Positions 49,355-58,237 of a stretch of DNA of 64,000 nt are shown here, piece by piece. Position numbers and translations under genes: made by a program. The notes beneath the pieces are model-generated. The model saw nothing but the letters and a program-made list of their open reading frames with translations. It was not told the DNA's origin and did no database searches. Position 1 is the first letter of the stretch. Every line of letters starts with the position of its first letter. Source of the DNA: Maricaulis sp. (GTDB taxonomy: Bacteria; Pseudomonadota; Alphaproteobacteria; Caulobacterales; Maricaulaceae); assembly GCA_002692855.1 (NCBI GenBank), contig NZMJ01000122.1, positions 19,559-83,558 of the forward strand, written 5' to 3'.

Positions 49355-50056
49355 GTGACCGCCACCACCGCCAACCCTGCCGCCTTCGGTGGCGCGAGCC
49401 GGTCGCGCTGGGAGCCCAAGCGCGCCACGACGCTCGAAGCCGCGCGCAATCGCACGGCTTTCGTTCGTTCGCTGCGCTTCGTGCTTATCGGCCTGGCAGT
49501 CGTGATTTCACTGGTGGTCGTGGTCCAGCTGGTCATCGGGTCGTCAAGCGATGCGCCGGATGCGGTGGAAACCGTGGGCGAGAATGCCCGCATGATCAAT
49601 CCGCGCTTCTCCGGCCGCGACGACGGCGGTGCGCCCTTTACCGTGACGGCAGACACCGCCATCCGCCGCCGCGGCGAGGCGCTGAACCTGACGGCTCTTG
49701 AAAATCCGCGGATCGATTTTGAAATGCTGCAGGCGCTGGAGCAGAGCGCTGACGGCGTGATTGCCCGCAACGGCCTTTACGATTCCGACGCCCGCACGCT
49801 CGATCTCGACACCGATGTGCGCTTCCAGACCCGCTCCGGATACCTGTTCAGTTCGAGCCAGGCCCGGATCTATCTGGGCGAGGACCGGGTCGTCGGCGAC
49901 ACCGCTGTCGAGGGTGTTGGTCCGATGGGCCGGATTCGGGCCGACAGCTACGAGGTACTGGACGGCGGCGATCATGTGGTGTTCACAGGAAATGTCGTTG
50001 CTCGCATCGAAACGGACAACTCCGGCCCGACTGCGCCGGAGGTGGAGGAAGACTAG
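49355..50056 (+). CDS. lptC: LPS export protein LptC
   Basis: 233 residues, GTG start preceded by GGAG. A cytosolic N-terminus leads to one transmembrane helix (about 39-61), then the periplasmic beta-jellyroll: ARMINPRFSGRDDGGAPFTVTADTA, GLYDSDARTLDLDTDVRFQTRSGYLFSSSQARIYLGE and GPMGRIRADSYEVLDGGDHVVFTGNV. It receives lipopolysaccharide from LptB2FG and passes it to LptA. Order lptC-lptA-lptB-rpoN is conserved in proteobacteria. Confidence 0.93.
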   Translation: MTATTANPAAFGGASRSRWEPKRATTLEAARNRTAFVRSLRFVLIGLAVVISLVVVVQLVIGSSSDAPDAVETVGENARMINPRFSGRDDGGAPFTVTADTAIRRRGEALNLTALENPRIDFEMLQALEQSADGVIARNGLYDSDARTLDLDTDVRFQTRSGYLFSSSQARIYLGEDRVVGDTAVEGVGPMGRIRADSYEVLDGGDHVVFTGNVVARIETDNSGPTAPEVEED

Positions 50057-50059
50057 GCC

Positions 50060-50617
50060 ATGACACGGACATTGATGACCCTGTTGGCGCTGGGTGCCGC
50101 GCTCACGGCAGCACCGGTCGCCGAGGCGCAGATCGGGCGGTCCGGCGGACCGCTTGACGTGCAGGCCCGGCAAATGGACGTCTTTGACGAGGAAGGCCGC
50201 ATCCTGTTGCGCGGTGAAGTCGACGTGATCCAGGGCGACACGCGCCTCGCCGCCGACGAGATCGAGATTTTCTACACGCCGGGCGGCGGCGGCGCGACCT
50301 CGGGCGGGTTTGGCGATATCCGCAACATCGTCGCGACCGGGAATGTGTTCTATGTGACGCCGCTGGAACGCGCGCGCGGCAATCGCGGTGTCTATGAAGC
50401 CGAAACCGACACCGTGACGCTTACCGGCGATGTCGTGCTGACAAGATGCGAGAACGTCATCACCACCACGCGCTTCGTCACCAATCTGACGACCGGCAAT
50501 TCCTCCTTCGACGGCCAGGAATCGGGGGGACGTGTCCGCGCCGTGCTGTTCAATGAAGATGAGCAGTCCGGATCATCCCGCACGAATTGCGGTCCGGCGT
50601 CCGGCAATTCCCAGTGA
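50060..50617 (+). CDS. lptA: LPS transport periplasmic protein LptA
   Basis: 185 residues. A signal peptide ([23 protein letters not shown]) precedes the OstA-like domain: [42 protein letters not shown], then [41 protein letters not shown]. It polymerises into the bridge that carries lipopolysaccharide to LptDE. It begins 3 bases after lptC and its stop overlaps the lptB start. Confidence 0.95.
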   Translation: MTRTLMTLLALGAALTAAPVAEAQIGRSGGPLDVQARQMDVFDEEGRILLRGEVDVIQGDTRLAADEIEIFYTPGGGGATSGGFGDIRNIVATGNVFYVTPLERARGNRGVYEAETDTVTLTGDVVLTRCENVITTTRFVTNLTTGNSSFDGQESGGRVRAVLFNEDEQSGSSRTNCGPASGNSQ

Positions 50618-51375
50618 GTTCACCGGCAGACATCGACGTGACCGGCGACAGTGCCGAGACGGGACTGGTCGTCGAGACGATCGGCAAGACCTATCGCAAG
50701 CGCCCAGTCGTGAAGGGTGTCTCGCTGCGCATCCAGCGCGGCGAGGTGGCGGGCTTGCTGGGCCCGAATGGCGCCGGCAAGACGACCTGCTTTTACATGA
50801 TTACCGGCCTGGTTGAGGCCGATTACGGCCGCATCCTGCTCGATGGCGAGGATATCACCCGCCTGCCCATGTATCAGCGCGCGCGCCTCGGAATCGGTTA
50901 CCTGCCGCAGGAAGCGTCGATTTTTCGCGGCCTGACGGTCGAGGAAAATATCCGCGCCGTTGCTGAGATCACCGAGAAGAACCGCAAGGCCCAGCGCGAG
51001 ATCGTCGATCAGTTGCTGGAAGAATTGCGCATCGCTCATCTGCGCGATGCGCCGGCCCTGTCGCTGTCGGGCGGCGAGCGCCGCCGGGTCGAGATTGCCC
51101 GCGCCCTGGCGACACGGCCGTCCTTCATGCTCCTGGACGAGCCGTTTGCCGGCATCGACCCGCTCGCCATCACGGATATCCGCGAACTGATCCGCTTCCT
51201 GAAAAACCGGGGCATCGGCATTCTCATCACGGACCACAATGTCCGCGAGACGCTCGAGATCACTGACCGCGCCACCATCATTCACGAAGGCGAAGTCCTG
51301 TTCGAGGGCTCGCCGTCGGAAATCCGCGCCGACCCCGATGTTCGCCGCGTTTATCTCGGCGAAAGTTTTGGCTGA
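50614..51375 (+). CDS. lptB: LPS export ABC transporter ATP-binding protein LptB
   Basis: 253 residues. The start chosen is GTG 50614 (GTGA overlap with lptA); a TTG nine codons upstream is another option. GPNGAGKTT (50-58) is Walker [18 protein letters not shown] the signature, and [15 protein letters not shown]alker B. The short extension [11 protein letters not shown] before the ATPase is unusual. It energises extraction of lipopolysaccharide with LptFG, whose genes are not here. Confidence 0.96.
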   Translation: MSSPADIDVTGDSAETGLVVETIGKTYRKRPVVKGVSLRIQRGEVAGLLGPNGAGKTTCFYMITGLVEADYGRILLDGEDITRLPMYQRARLGIGYLPQEASIFRGLTVEENIRAVAEITEKNRKAQREIVDQLLEELRIAHLRDAPALSLSGGERRRVEIARALATRPSFMLLDEPFAGIDPLAITDIRELIRFLKNRGIGILITDHNVRETLEITDRATIIHEGEVLFEGSPSEIRADPDVRRVYLGESFG

Positions 51376-51416
51376 TTAGACTGTCCCCGAAACCGGACCG
51401 GTTTGAGGATAGAGCC

Positions 51417-52907
51417 TTGGCGGGACTGACACAACGACTCGATATGCGGCAGGGCCAGTCCCTGGTCATGACGCCGCAATTGCAGCAGGCGATCAAGCTG
51501 TTGCAATTGTCGAACATCGAATTGTGCGCCTTCGTGGAAGAGGAACTGGAACGCAATCCGCTCCTTGAGCGCGACGAGCGCGACCAGCAGGCCGATGCCG
51601 AAACGGCACCGCGCGAAGAGACGGGTGATCTCCAGGAACTGACTCTCGAAACGCATTCGCGCAGCGCCGAGGATGCGGTCGATGCCGATGCCGAGGTCAC
51701 GAACGCACACATTTCCAGCTCCGACCTCGCAGGCGCCCCCGGAGGCACGACCGACTGGTCCCGGGCAGGCAGCGGCAAGGGCTTTGACGGCGACTATGAC
51801 GCCACCGCCAATGCCAGCCGGGAAGTATCCCTCGCCGAACACCTCCACGAACAGCTGGGCGTCTCGAGCGCCGAACCCGTAACCCGCCTGATTGCCGCCT
51901 GGCTGATCGACCAGGGCGATGAGGACGGCTATCTGCGCGCGGATCTTGATGATCTGTCCGGCCAGCTGGGTGTCGAACGCGGCGCAGTCGAGCAGGCGCT
52001 GGCACTGGTCCAGACGTTTGAACCTGCCGGCGTGATGGCGCGCGACCTGAAGGAATGCCTGGCCCTGCAACTGGCCGACCGTGACCGGCTTGACCCGGCC
52101 ATGGCCACGCTCCTCGACAATCTCGACCGCCTGGCCAAGCACGATTATGACGCGCTGCAATCGCTGTGCGGCGTGGACGCCGAAGACCTCGACGACATGG
52201 TCGCGGAAATCCGCTCGCTGACCCCCAAGCCGGGTCTCGGCTTTGGCAGCGATTCAACCCGCGCCGTCGAACCCGACGTGATGATCCGCGAGAACCCGGA
52301 CGGGTCCTGGCGTGTCGAACTGAACTCAGAGACCCTGCCGCGCGTGCTGGTCAATCAGCAATATGCCGCAGAAATCAGCCGCGTCGCGCGCTCGGAAGAA
52401 GACAAGACCTTCATTTCGGAATGTTCGGCCAATGCGAGCTGGCTGGTGAAATCACTCGACCAGCGTGCCCGCACGATCCTGAAGGTTGCCAGCGAGATTG
52501 TCCGCCAGCAGGACCTGTTCCTCGCCAAGGGCGTGGCCTATCTGCGGCCGCTCAATCTGAAAACCGTCGCCGATGCAATCGGCATGCACGAATCCACCGT
52601 CAGCCGCGTGACCTCGAACAAGTATGTCGCGACCCCGCGCGGCCTGTTCGAGCTGAAATACTTCTTCACCTCTTCCATCCCGTCCTCGGGTGGCGGCGAG
52701 GCGCATTCCGCCGAAGCCGTCCGATACCGGATCAAGGCGCTCATCGAAGCGGAAACCCTTGATGACGTGCTGTCGGACGACACCCTGGTAGAGCGGCTCA
52801 ACCAGGAGGGAATCGGCATCGCGCGGCGCACGGTTGCGAAGTATCGCGAGGCGATGAACATCCCGTCCTCGGTGCAGCGGCGCCGACTTTTGAAGCGTAC
52901 CGGTTGA
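51417..52907 (+). CDS. rpoN: RNA polymerase sigma-54 factor
   Basis: 496 residues, TTG start. The Gln-rich region I (QRLDMRQGQSLVMTPQLQQAIKLLQLSN) contacts activators. The core-binding region follows, then the DNA-binding helix-turn-helix and the C-terminal RpoN box ARRTVAKYREAMNIPSSVQR. It drives promoters with GG/GC -24/-12 elements that need AAA+ activators. The order lptB-rpoN-hpf-ptsN is typical, and hpf/ptsN genes downstream often modulate nitrogen or potassium responses. Confidence 0.96.
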   Translation: MAGLTQRLDMRQGQSLVMTPQLQQAIKLLQLSNIELCAFVEEELERNPLLERDERDQQADAETAPREETGDLQELTLETHSRSAEDAVDADAEVTNAHISSSDLAGAPGGTTDWSRAGSGKGFDGDYDATANASREVSLAEHLHEQLGVSSAEPVTRLIAAWLIDQGDEDGYLRADLDDLSGQLGVERGAVEQALALVQTFEPAGVMARDLKECLALQLADRDRLDPAMATLLDNLDRLAKHDYDALQSLCGVDAEDLDDMVAEIRSLTPKPGLGFGSDSTRAVEPDVMIRENPDGSWRVELNSETLPRVLVNQQYAAEISRVARSEEDKTFISECSANASWLVKSLDQRARTILKVASEIVRQQDLFLAKGVAYLRPLNLKTVADAIGMHESTVSRVTSNKYVATPRGLFELKYFFTSSIPSSGGGEAHSAEAVRYRIKALIEAETLDDVLSDDTLVERLNQEGIGIARRTVAKYREAMNIPSSVQRRRLLKRTG

Positions 52908-53038
52908 ATGTGCTTGATCCCGCGGCATTACCGCGATTGACTCCACACTGTCTCAAACAATAGGTTCCGCCCGCTTTCCGGGGAGGGGTGGTTCGGGTGG
53001 CACCTCATCGGCTGCGCTACGCGCAGCAGGAAGGACAC

Positions 53039-53659
53039 ATGCATATTCAGGTCGTGAGCAAGGGAATCGACGTTTCCGAAGCCCTGCGCGAGGAAATCCT
53101 CGGGCGGGTCGAAGAGGGCGTCACCAAGTATTTCAGTCGTACGGGCGAGGCCCATGTGGCGATTTCGCGTGAAGGCACAGGCTTTCGCGTCGATTGTTCG
53201 TTGCATCTGCCCTCCGGTATGCTGCTCAACGCTCAAGGAGAACACGAGGACGCGTACCGCGCGGCCGAAATGGCGATCCAGCGCCTCGAAAAGCGCCTCC
53301 GCCGTTACAAGCGGAAGCTGAAGAACCACCACAACGACAACAAGTCTGCCCTGCCCGCCGAATCGACACCGATCTTCGTGTTGCAAGGCAATCCGTCTGA
53401 CTGGGATGACGACGACGACACGGATGACGACGACATCGACGCCAATGGTGCCGATGCCGGCGAACCCGTGGTCGTGGCCGAGCGTCCCGGCGAGCTTCGC
53501 ACCCTGTCCGCCGGCATGGCGGTCCGTGAACTCGAAGCGGCAGGCGCACCCTTTGTCATATTCAGAAACGCCGCACATGACGGCATCAACGTGGTCTATC
53601 GGCGACCGGACGGCCATATCGGCTGGATCGATCCCTCCCGTGCCACGAAGACGTCGTAA
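53039..53659 (+). CDS. hpf: Long-form ribosome hibernation-promoting factor
   Basis: 206 residues. Start MHIQVVSKGIDVSE follows AAGGA. The N-terminal domain binds the ribosome decoding region (KGIDVSEALREEILGRVEEGVTKYF), and the C-terminal dimerising domain is SAGMAVRELEAAGAPFVIFRNAAH to the end. Between them is an acidic linker (DWDDDDDTDDDDIDANG). Long HPF forms inactive 100S ribosome dimers in stationary phase or starvation. It lies between rpoN and ptsN as in other alphaproteobacteria. Confidence 0.95.
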   Translation: MHIQVVSKGIDVSEALREEILGRVEEGVTKYFSRTGEAHVAISREGTGFRVDCSLHLPSGMLLNAQGEHEDAYRAAEMAIQRLEKRLRRYKRKLKNHHNDNKSALPAESTPIFVLQGNPSDWDDDDDTDDDDIDANGADAGEPVVVAERPGELRTLSAGMAVRELEAAGAPFVIFRNAAHDGINVVYRRPDGHIGWIDPSRATKTS

Positions 53660-53706
53660 AAGCGCGCTAAGCGCAGCCGGGTACACCGGCGGCACCAATT
53701 GAAGCG

Positions 53707-54174
53707 ATGATGGCTCTTTCCGATCTCCTCCCCCCTGATGGCGTGGTCACGAACCTGTCGGCATCCAGCCGCAAACAGGTCATCCAGTCGCTTGCCGAAC
53801 TGGCAGTGCGGTTCTGTGATGCCTATACGCGTGACATTGTCGACGCCGTGCTCGAACGCGAACGTCTCGGTTCGACGGGGGTGGGAGACGGTGTCGCCAT
53901 TCCCCACGCACGCGTGGAGGGAGTCGACCGGGTCTTCGGCGTGTTCGCGCGGCTCAAGACGCCGGTGGACTTTGATGCCATCGACGGCCGGCCAACCGAC
54001 CTGATCGTGATGCTGCTCGCCCCCGAGGATTCCAGCGCCGAACACCTGAAGGCCCTGGCCCGGATTTCCCGGCTCTTTCGCCGGGAAGACATGCGCGAAC
54101 GTCTGCGCGGCGCGGCGGATAGCGACGCACTCAACGCCATTCTCGGCGGAGAGGTGGCATCCGACGCCGCCTGA
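53707..54174 (+). CDS. ptsN: Nitrogen-regulatory PTS EIIA protein (PtsN)
   Basis: 155 residues. The phosphorylated His67 is in GVAIPHARV, and ARLKTPVDFDAIDGRPTDLIVMLLAPE and the LKALARISRLFRRED helix follow the family pattern. PtsN takes phosphate from PtsP/PtsO and controls potassium uptake, stress and nitrogen-linked functions by binding partners such as KdpD or sensor kinases. Start ATG-ATG at 53707 or 53710. An inverted repeat overlaps its stop. Confidence 0.93.
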   Translation: MMALSDLLPPDGVVTNLSASSRKQVIQSLAELAVRFCDAYTRDIVDAVLERERLGSTGVGDGVAIPHARVEGVDRVFGVFARLKTPVDFDAIDGRPTDLIVMLLAPEDSSAEHLKALARISRLFRREDMRERLRGAADSDALNAILGGEVASDAA

Positions 54175-54189
54175 TCGCAGTGCGATCAG
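54171..54189. repeat. Perfect inverted repeat CTGATCGCA-G-TGCGATCAG
   Basis: Two perfect 9-base arms around one base. It overlaps the ptsN stop codon and lies 72 bases before the receiver-PAS gene. Without a loop it is unlikely to be an RNA terminator; it has the size and symmetry of a dimeric regulator site. Confidence 0.45.
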
Positions 54190-54260
54190 TTCAGGGCTCC
54201 GGCAAGCAGCCGTTGCCGGGTGGCGGAATTTTGCCTCCCGTTTATTTCGGAATAGCTTGA

Positions 54261-54983
54261 ATGCAGGCGACTGATTCGGGTCTTATTCCATTGTCTCAAC
54301 TTTCTCAGCAGCCCACCCTTCGTGTCCTTCATGTCGAAGATGACATGGGTGATGCGCAGATCGTCCGCTCGCTCTTGCAGCGCGTCGATCTGCCCGGTCT
54401 CGAAATCAAGCATATCGACCGCATCCACGACGCCTTGTCCTACCTGCGGCACACGCCGGTCGACATGATATTTCTCGACGTGGAATTGCCCGACTCGGCT
54501 GCGATCCGCTTTGACATTGCCTATCTGCGCCGCTGCACGCGCGCACCGATCGTGCTGGTGACCGGATTGCCCAAATCGGCCTTGACCGATTTTCTCGAAC
54601 GTCACCCCACTCTGGGCTACCTCAACAAGGGCGATCTCAGCACGCAGGCCCTGCTCGACGCCATCCCCGCCCATGTCCGCCCCGCCGACGAGCCGGCCGT
54701 CCCGATCGAAAGCTTTGATATCGACTTCGAGCGTTTGATCGACTCCATGTCCGGCCCGGTATTCTTGCTCGACAAGACAGGCCAGATCATCTGGCACAAC
54801 GCGTCCGGCGGCCGGGTCGTTAACACCATTGATGCTGTCCAGAGACGGATCCGCGAAGCGGGCAGCATTCCTGCCGAACTCCATATCGACCAGGCGCCGG
54901 ACGGCCCGGTGATCGCGCGCATTGATGCCTTCAGCGGCGCACGAATGGACGGCCTGTTCGTTGTGACCTTGTCGCCAGCCTGA
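54261..54983 (+). CDS. Receiver domain fused to a PAS-like domain
   Basis: 240 residues. The receiver has VLHVEDDMGDAQIV, FLDVELPDSAAI (phospho-Asp) and IVLVTG; the Lys is in YLNKGDLST. After a linker the C-terminal half (FERLIDSMSGPVFLLDKTGQIIWHNASGGRVVNTI) resembles a PAS sensory domain, without a DNA-binding or enzymatic output. Its last codon lies directly before the stop of the histidine kinase (54984) on the other strand. It likely receives phosphate from that or another kinase and signals by protein contact. Confidence 0.82.
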   Translation: MQATDSGLIPLSQLSQQPTLRVLHVEDDMGDAQIVRSLLQRVDLPGLEIKHIDRIHDALSYLRHTPVDMIFLDVELPDSAAIRFDIAYLRRCTRAPIVLVTGLPKSALTDFLERHPTLGYLNKGDLSTQALLDAIPAHVRPADEPAVPIESFDIDFERLIDSMSGPVFLLDKTGQIIWHNASGGRVVNTIDAVQRRIREAGSIPAELHIDQAPDGPVIARIDAFSGARMDGLFVVTLSPA

Positions 54984-56852
54984 TCAGGGCGGGAAATCAG
55001 GCAGGTTGACGATGAAGGTCGCGCCGTCTCCCGGACGGCCCTCCGCCCGGATCCTGCCGTCATGCAGATCGACGATCCTCCGGGCGATCGCCAGCCCAAG
55101 TCCCGTTCCTGAATAATCGGACCGGCGGTGCAGCCGCCTGAAAATCTCGAAAATCCGTTCCGCCTGATCGCCTTCAAACCCGATGCCGTTGTCCGTGAGC
55201 CGGATTTCGGTCGTCTGCGGACGTTTTTCTACGGCTATCGTCAGCTGCGGAACCGCATCGCTACGGTATTTTACAGAGTTGGACACAAGGTTCTGGAACA
55301 GGCGATCCAGCAGGCTGCGGTCGCCCAGAACCGACCCCGTGCTCTCATGGCGAACATTGATGTCGCGTCCCTCGATCAGCCCGAGCGACTGGACCGCACC
55401 GTTCACGAGGTCATCCACCGGAACGGTCTCCAGCTCGAGCGCTTCGGCTCCGGTGCGGGCATAGACCAGCAATTCCTGTACGAGGATTTTCATCCGCTCA
55501 GCGCCATCGACGAGATAGTCGAGAAACAGCTTCTCCTCGCCCTCGAACCGGTCCGAATAGCCTTCCTTCAGAAGCGAAGCGAATTGCGACACCTTGCGCA
55601 GCGGTTCCTGGAGGTCGTGCGACGCCACATAGGCAAACTGCTCCAGGTCCTTGTTGGCCGCCTTCAGCCGAACCTCGCCCTCCTTGCGGTCGTGGATGTC
55701 CTGAATGCTGCCCACCATGCGCAGCGGCGCTCCGTCTGCGTCGAAGGAAGCCTGCCCCGTCCCGAGGAACCAGCGGTATTGCCCGGTCTTGTGTCGCAGC
55801 CTGTATTCGATGTTGAACGGTGCGCCGTTCTTGAAGTGCGCCTCGACCGCCGCAAAGGTCGCCTCGGTGTCGTCCGGATGCAGCAGGCTCGAAAAGGTCG
55901 GCAGCGAAGCTTCGATCTCGCCGGGTTCATAACCCAGGAGGTTATAGAATTGCGGCGACCAGTATTCCTCCGATGAGGTCACGTCGATCCAGTCCCAGAC
56001 ACCCACCGACGACCCCTTGGTCGCCAGGTCGAAGCGGCTGTTGGCCTCGCGCAGATTGCGCTCGACGCCTTTCAGGTCGCTGATGTCCTCGACCGCGCCC
56101 ACGATCCGGGTGATCCGTCCGTCCGAATTCCTGTGCGCAATCCCGCGGGCACGGATCCAGATCTGCACGCCATCGGCGCGGTTCGCCCGGTGCTCGACGA
56201 GATAGGGCACACCGTCTTCGATCAGCGCTCGCACGCCGTCGCGAATGATGGAGCGGTCCTCCTCAGGTGTTCCGAGCAGGAATTGTTCGAGCGGCACGCG
56301 CCGCGGTGTCTCGGAGTCGATGCCGAGGATGGCCAGAAATTCGCGAAAGGCGGTGACCTCATCGCGGTCGACGTCGTACTCCCAGACGCCATACCCGGAC
56401 TCGATGACCAGCTGCAGCCTCTGCCGCGTCGCCTCGACTTCCTGCCGGGCCCGGAAATCCTCGGTGACATCGCGGAAGACGCCGTAGATTTCCTTGGGCT
56501 CGCCCTGCTCGGTCAGGCGGCATTCGCCGTGCGAATCGACCCACCGCACCTCGCCGTCCTCGCGTACGATCCGGGCGTCTGAAAACGCGAAGGGTTTGCC
56601 TTCGGCGATGGCCGCATCGACCACGCGCTGAACCATGTCGACATCATCGGGATGGTAGAACTCGATCGCCTTGTCGAGCGGAGGCGGTCCCGCCGAGGGG
56701 TCCCGTCCATGAATCCGGAACACTTCGTCCGACCAGAAGACACTCGCGGTCTGAACGTCGATTTTCCAGAAACCGACGCGTCCGAAACGCTCGGTCAGCC
56801 TGAGGGTTTCACGGACCTCTTCAGCGCCCAGCCGATCAATAGGAGAGGGCAT
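54984..56852 (-). CDS. PAS-domain histidine kinase (three PAS domains, HisKA variant, HATPase)
   Basis: 622 residues from ATG 56852; a TTG five codons upstream (56867) is also possible. There is no transmembrane segment. Three PAS/PAC units are visible: RFGRVGFWKIDVQTASVFWSDE, RLQLVIESGYGVWEYDVDRDE and RFDLATKGSSVGVWDWID. FAYVASHDLQEPLRKVSQFASLL is the dimerisation/His box, and NLVSNSVKYR, LTDNGIGFEG and GTGLGLAIARRIV are the ATP-binding boxes. SHDLQEPLRKV is typical of bacteriophytochrome-type kinases without the chromophore domain. A receiver gene overlaps its start. Confidence 0.93.
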   Translation of the reverse strand: MPSPIDRLGAEEVRETLRLTERFGRVGFWKIDVQTASVFWSDEVFRIHGRDPSAGPPPLDKAIEFYHPDDVDMVQRVVDAAIAEGKPFAFSDARIVREDGEVRWVDSHGECRLTEQGEPKEIYGVFRDVTEDFRARQEVEATRQRLQLVIESGYGVWEYDVDRDEVTAFREFLAILGIDSETPRRVPLEQFLLGTPEEDRSIIRDGVRALIEDGVPYLVEHRANRADGVQIWIRARGIAHRNSDGRITRIVGAVEDISDLKGVERNLREANSRFDLATKGSSVGVWDWIDVTSSEEYWSPQFYNLLGYEPGEIEASLPTFSSLLHPDDTEATFAAVEAHFKNGAPFNIEYRLRHKTGQYRWFLGTGQASFDADGAPLRMVGSIQDIHDRKEGEVRLKAANKDLEQFAYVASHDLQEPLRKVSQFASLLKEGYSDRFEGEEKLFLDYLVDGAERMKILVQELLVYARTGAEALELETVPVDDLVNGAVQSLGLIEGRDINVRHESTGSVLGDRSLLDRLFQNLVSNSVKYRSDAVPQLTIAVEKRPQTTEIRLTDNGIGFEGDQAERIFEIFRRLHRRSDYSGTGLGLAIARRIVDLHDGRIRAEGRPGDGATFIVNLPDFPP

Positions 56853-57273
56853 GCGCCGGCAGGACAACCGTTTCTGTCCAGAAGCGTCTCAGGCTGTCCA
56901 CCACGTCATTGAGCGCCGAAAGGCTCGAGGGTTTCTGGACATAGGCATTCGCATGGCGCGCATAGGCCCGCTCGATATCGGTGGGCGCCCCGGACGTGGT
57001 CAGGATCACCACCGGCGTGTTCGCGAACTTGGGCGTGGAACGCAGGCGGCGCAGGGTTTCATGCCCGTCGACGCCCGGCATGTTCAGGTCCAGGAGGATA
57101 ATGGCCGGCTTGACCGCGCCGGCTTCCAGAAGCGCAATTGCATCGCCGCCGTCATGGGCGCGGAACACTTCGACCCGGGAGTCGGACTTGGCCAGTTGAC
57201 GCTGGATGATCAGCGCATCGCCGTCATCATCTTCGATCAACAGGATCTTGATTGGCCTCGAAGTGTTTCGCAT
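56836..57273 (-). CDS. Stand-alone receiver protein (Rcp1-like)
   Basis: 145 residues from MRNTSRPIKILLIEDDDGDAL; an upstream in-frame start at 57324 would add 17 residues. ILLDLNMPGVDGHETLRRLR carries the phospho-Asp, VVILTTSGAPTDIERAYARHANAYVQKPSS the Thr/Ser and Lys. The motif layout is that of cyanobacterial-phytochrome partner regulators (Rcp1-like). It overlaps the histidine-kinase gene, so they make a two-component pair without output domain. Likely upstream in the cluster's phosphorelay. Confidence 0.9.
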   Translation of the reverse strand: MRNTSRPIKILLIEDDDGDALIIQRQLAKSDSRVEVFRAHDGGDAIALLEAGAVKPAIILLDLNMPGVDGHETLRRLRSTPKFANTPVVILTTSGAPTDIERAYARHANAYVQKPSSLSALNDVVDSLRRFWTETVVLPAHALSY

Positions 57274-57330
57274 CACGAAGTCTCGCGTTCGGCGGCGGCT
57301 GATTGAAAGTCCCTGCTTGGCCATCAGTCA

Positions 57331-57345
57331 TTAACAATGTGTAAA
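57331..57345. promoter_or_regulatory. Near-match to the CtrA box (TTAA-N7-TAAA)
   Basis: TTAACAATGTGTAAA lies 58-72 bases upstream of the receiver start at 57273 in a short AT-rich patch. One base differs from TTAA-N7-TTAA. A candidate site for cell-cycle control of the signalling cluster. Confidence 0.3.
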
Positions 57346-57457
57346 TTTCGAGGATACGGTACGGTCTCTGCCACCAGGACGGGCGGACATGGTTAAGCGA
57401 AAGCCAACAGGCCGCCCATGTCGGTCTTCAGAACTCGGAATGTCTACAATCTGGGAA

Positions 57458-57533
<76 letters not shown>

Positions 57534-57646
57534 ATTTCCGTCCGCAGAGCCGCATTGGGGTGCGGCGCGAAGGCGCGGAACCTAGTCAAAGGTGCGGCGG
57601 CGATCAAGCCGCTTGTGCGCGCCTTTGTGCAGGTGATGTGACGACT

Positions 57647-58168
57647 CTAAAGGTCGTCATCTTCCTCGTCGTCATCAAGGTCGAAATCCTCGTCGTCGTC
57701 GTCGTCGAGGAGGATATCGTCATCCTCGTCTTCGTCGTCATCGTCGAGGTCGGTCTCGTCATCCGTATCCGTGAAGCCGTCAGGCAGATCGGCGCCCTTC
57801 TTCGGCTTCGTGTCGTCATCATCCTCGTCATCATCGTCGAGCACGGGCGCGTCGGCGTCGAGTTCGAGCTCTTCGGCATCGTCCTCTTCGTCTTCGTCAT
57901 CCTCGTCGGCATCTTCGACGTCGTCGATGTCCTCGTCCTCGAGGTCTTCATCCTCGTCCTCGGCTTCGTCCGGCTTGGCGTCAGCCTTTTTCGGCTTGGC
58001 CTTGGCCTTTGCCGCAGGCTTCAGCGGGCCGTCGATGAGGGCCGGGTCGAATTCATTGTCACATTTCGGACAATGGGCCGGGTTCTTGCCCAGGTCGTAG
58101 AATTTTGCCCCGCATTCCGGGCAGAGACGTTTTTCGCCAAGATCAACTTTGGCCACGGGATCCCCCAT
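57647..58168 (-). CDS. FYDLN-acid (TIGR02300-type) zinc-ribbon protein
   Basis: 173 residues. The N-terminal ribbon has CPECGAKFYDLGKNPAHCPKC (two CxxC pairs, with the family FYDLN signature as FYDLG). Then comes a Lys/Ala/Pro linker and a long run of Asp and Glu that fills most of the C-terminal 100 residues. The family is alphaproteobacterial and sits before aroA, as here (divergent, 70 bases apart). Function is unknown; nucleic-acid mimicry or metal binding has been considered for such acid tails. Confidence 0.9.
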   Translation of the reverse strand: MGDPVAKVDLGEKRLCPECGAKFYDLGKNPAHCPKCDNEFDPALIDGPLKPAAKAKAKPKKADAKPDEAEDEDEDLEDEDIDDVEDADEDDEDEEDDAEELELDADAPVLDDDDEDDDDTKPKKGADLPDGFTDTDDETDLDDDDEDEDDDILLDDDDDEDFDLDDDEEDDDL

Positions 58169-58237
58169 GAGTAATCAACAGTCGGCGCGTCCGTTGCCAC
58201 GACAGCGCGGCGCTGTCAAAACCCAATACACACCCAT

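Noticed and set aside
57650..57960. Simple GAC/GTC-rich repeat as a possible tandem-repeat or assembly artefact
   Set aside because: It is the acidic tail of the FYDLN-acid protein, a known property of that family.
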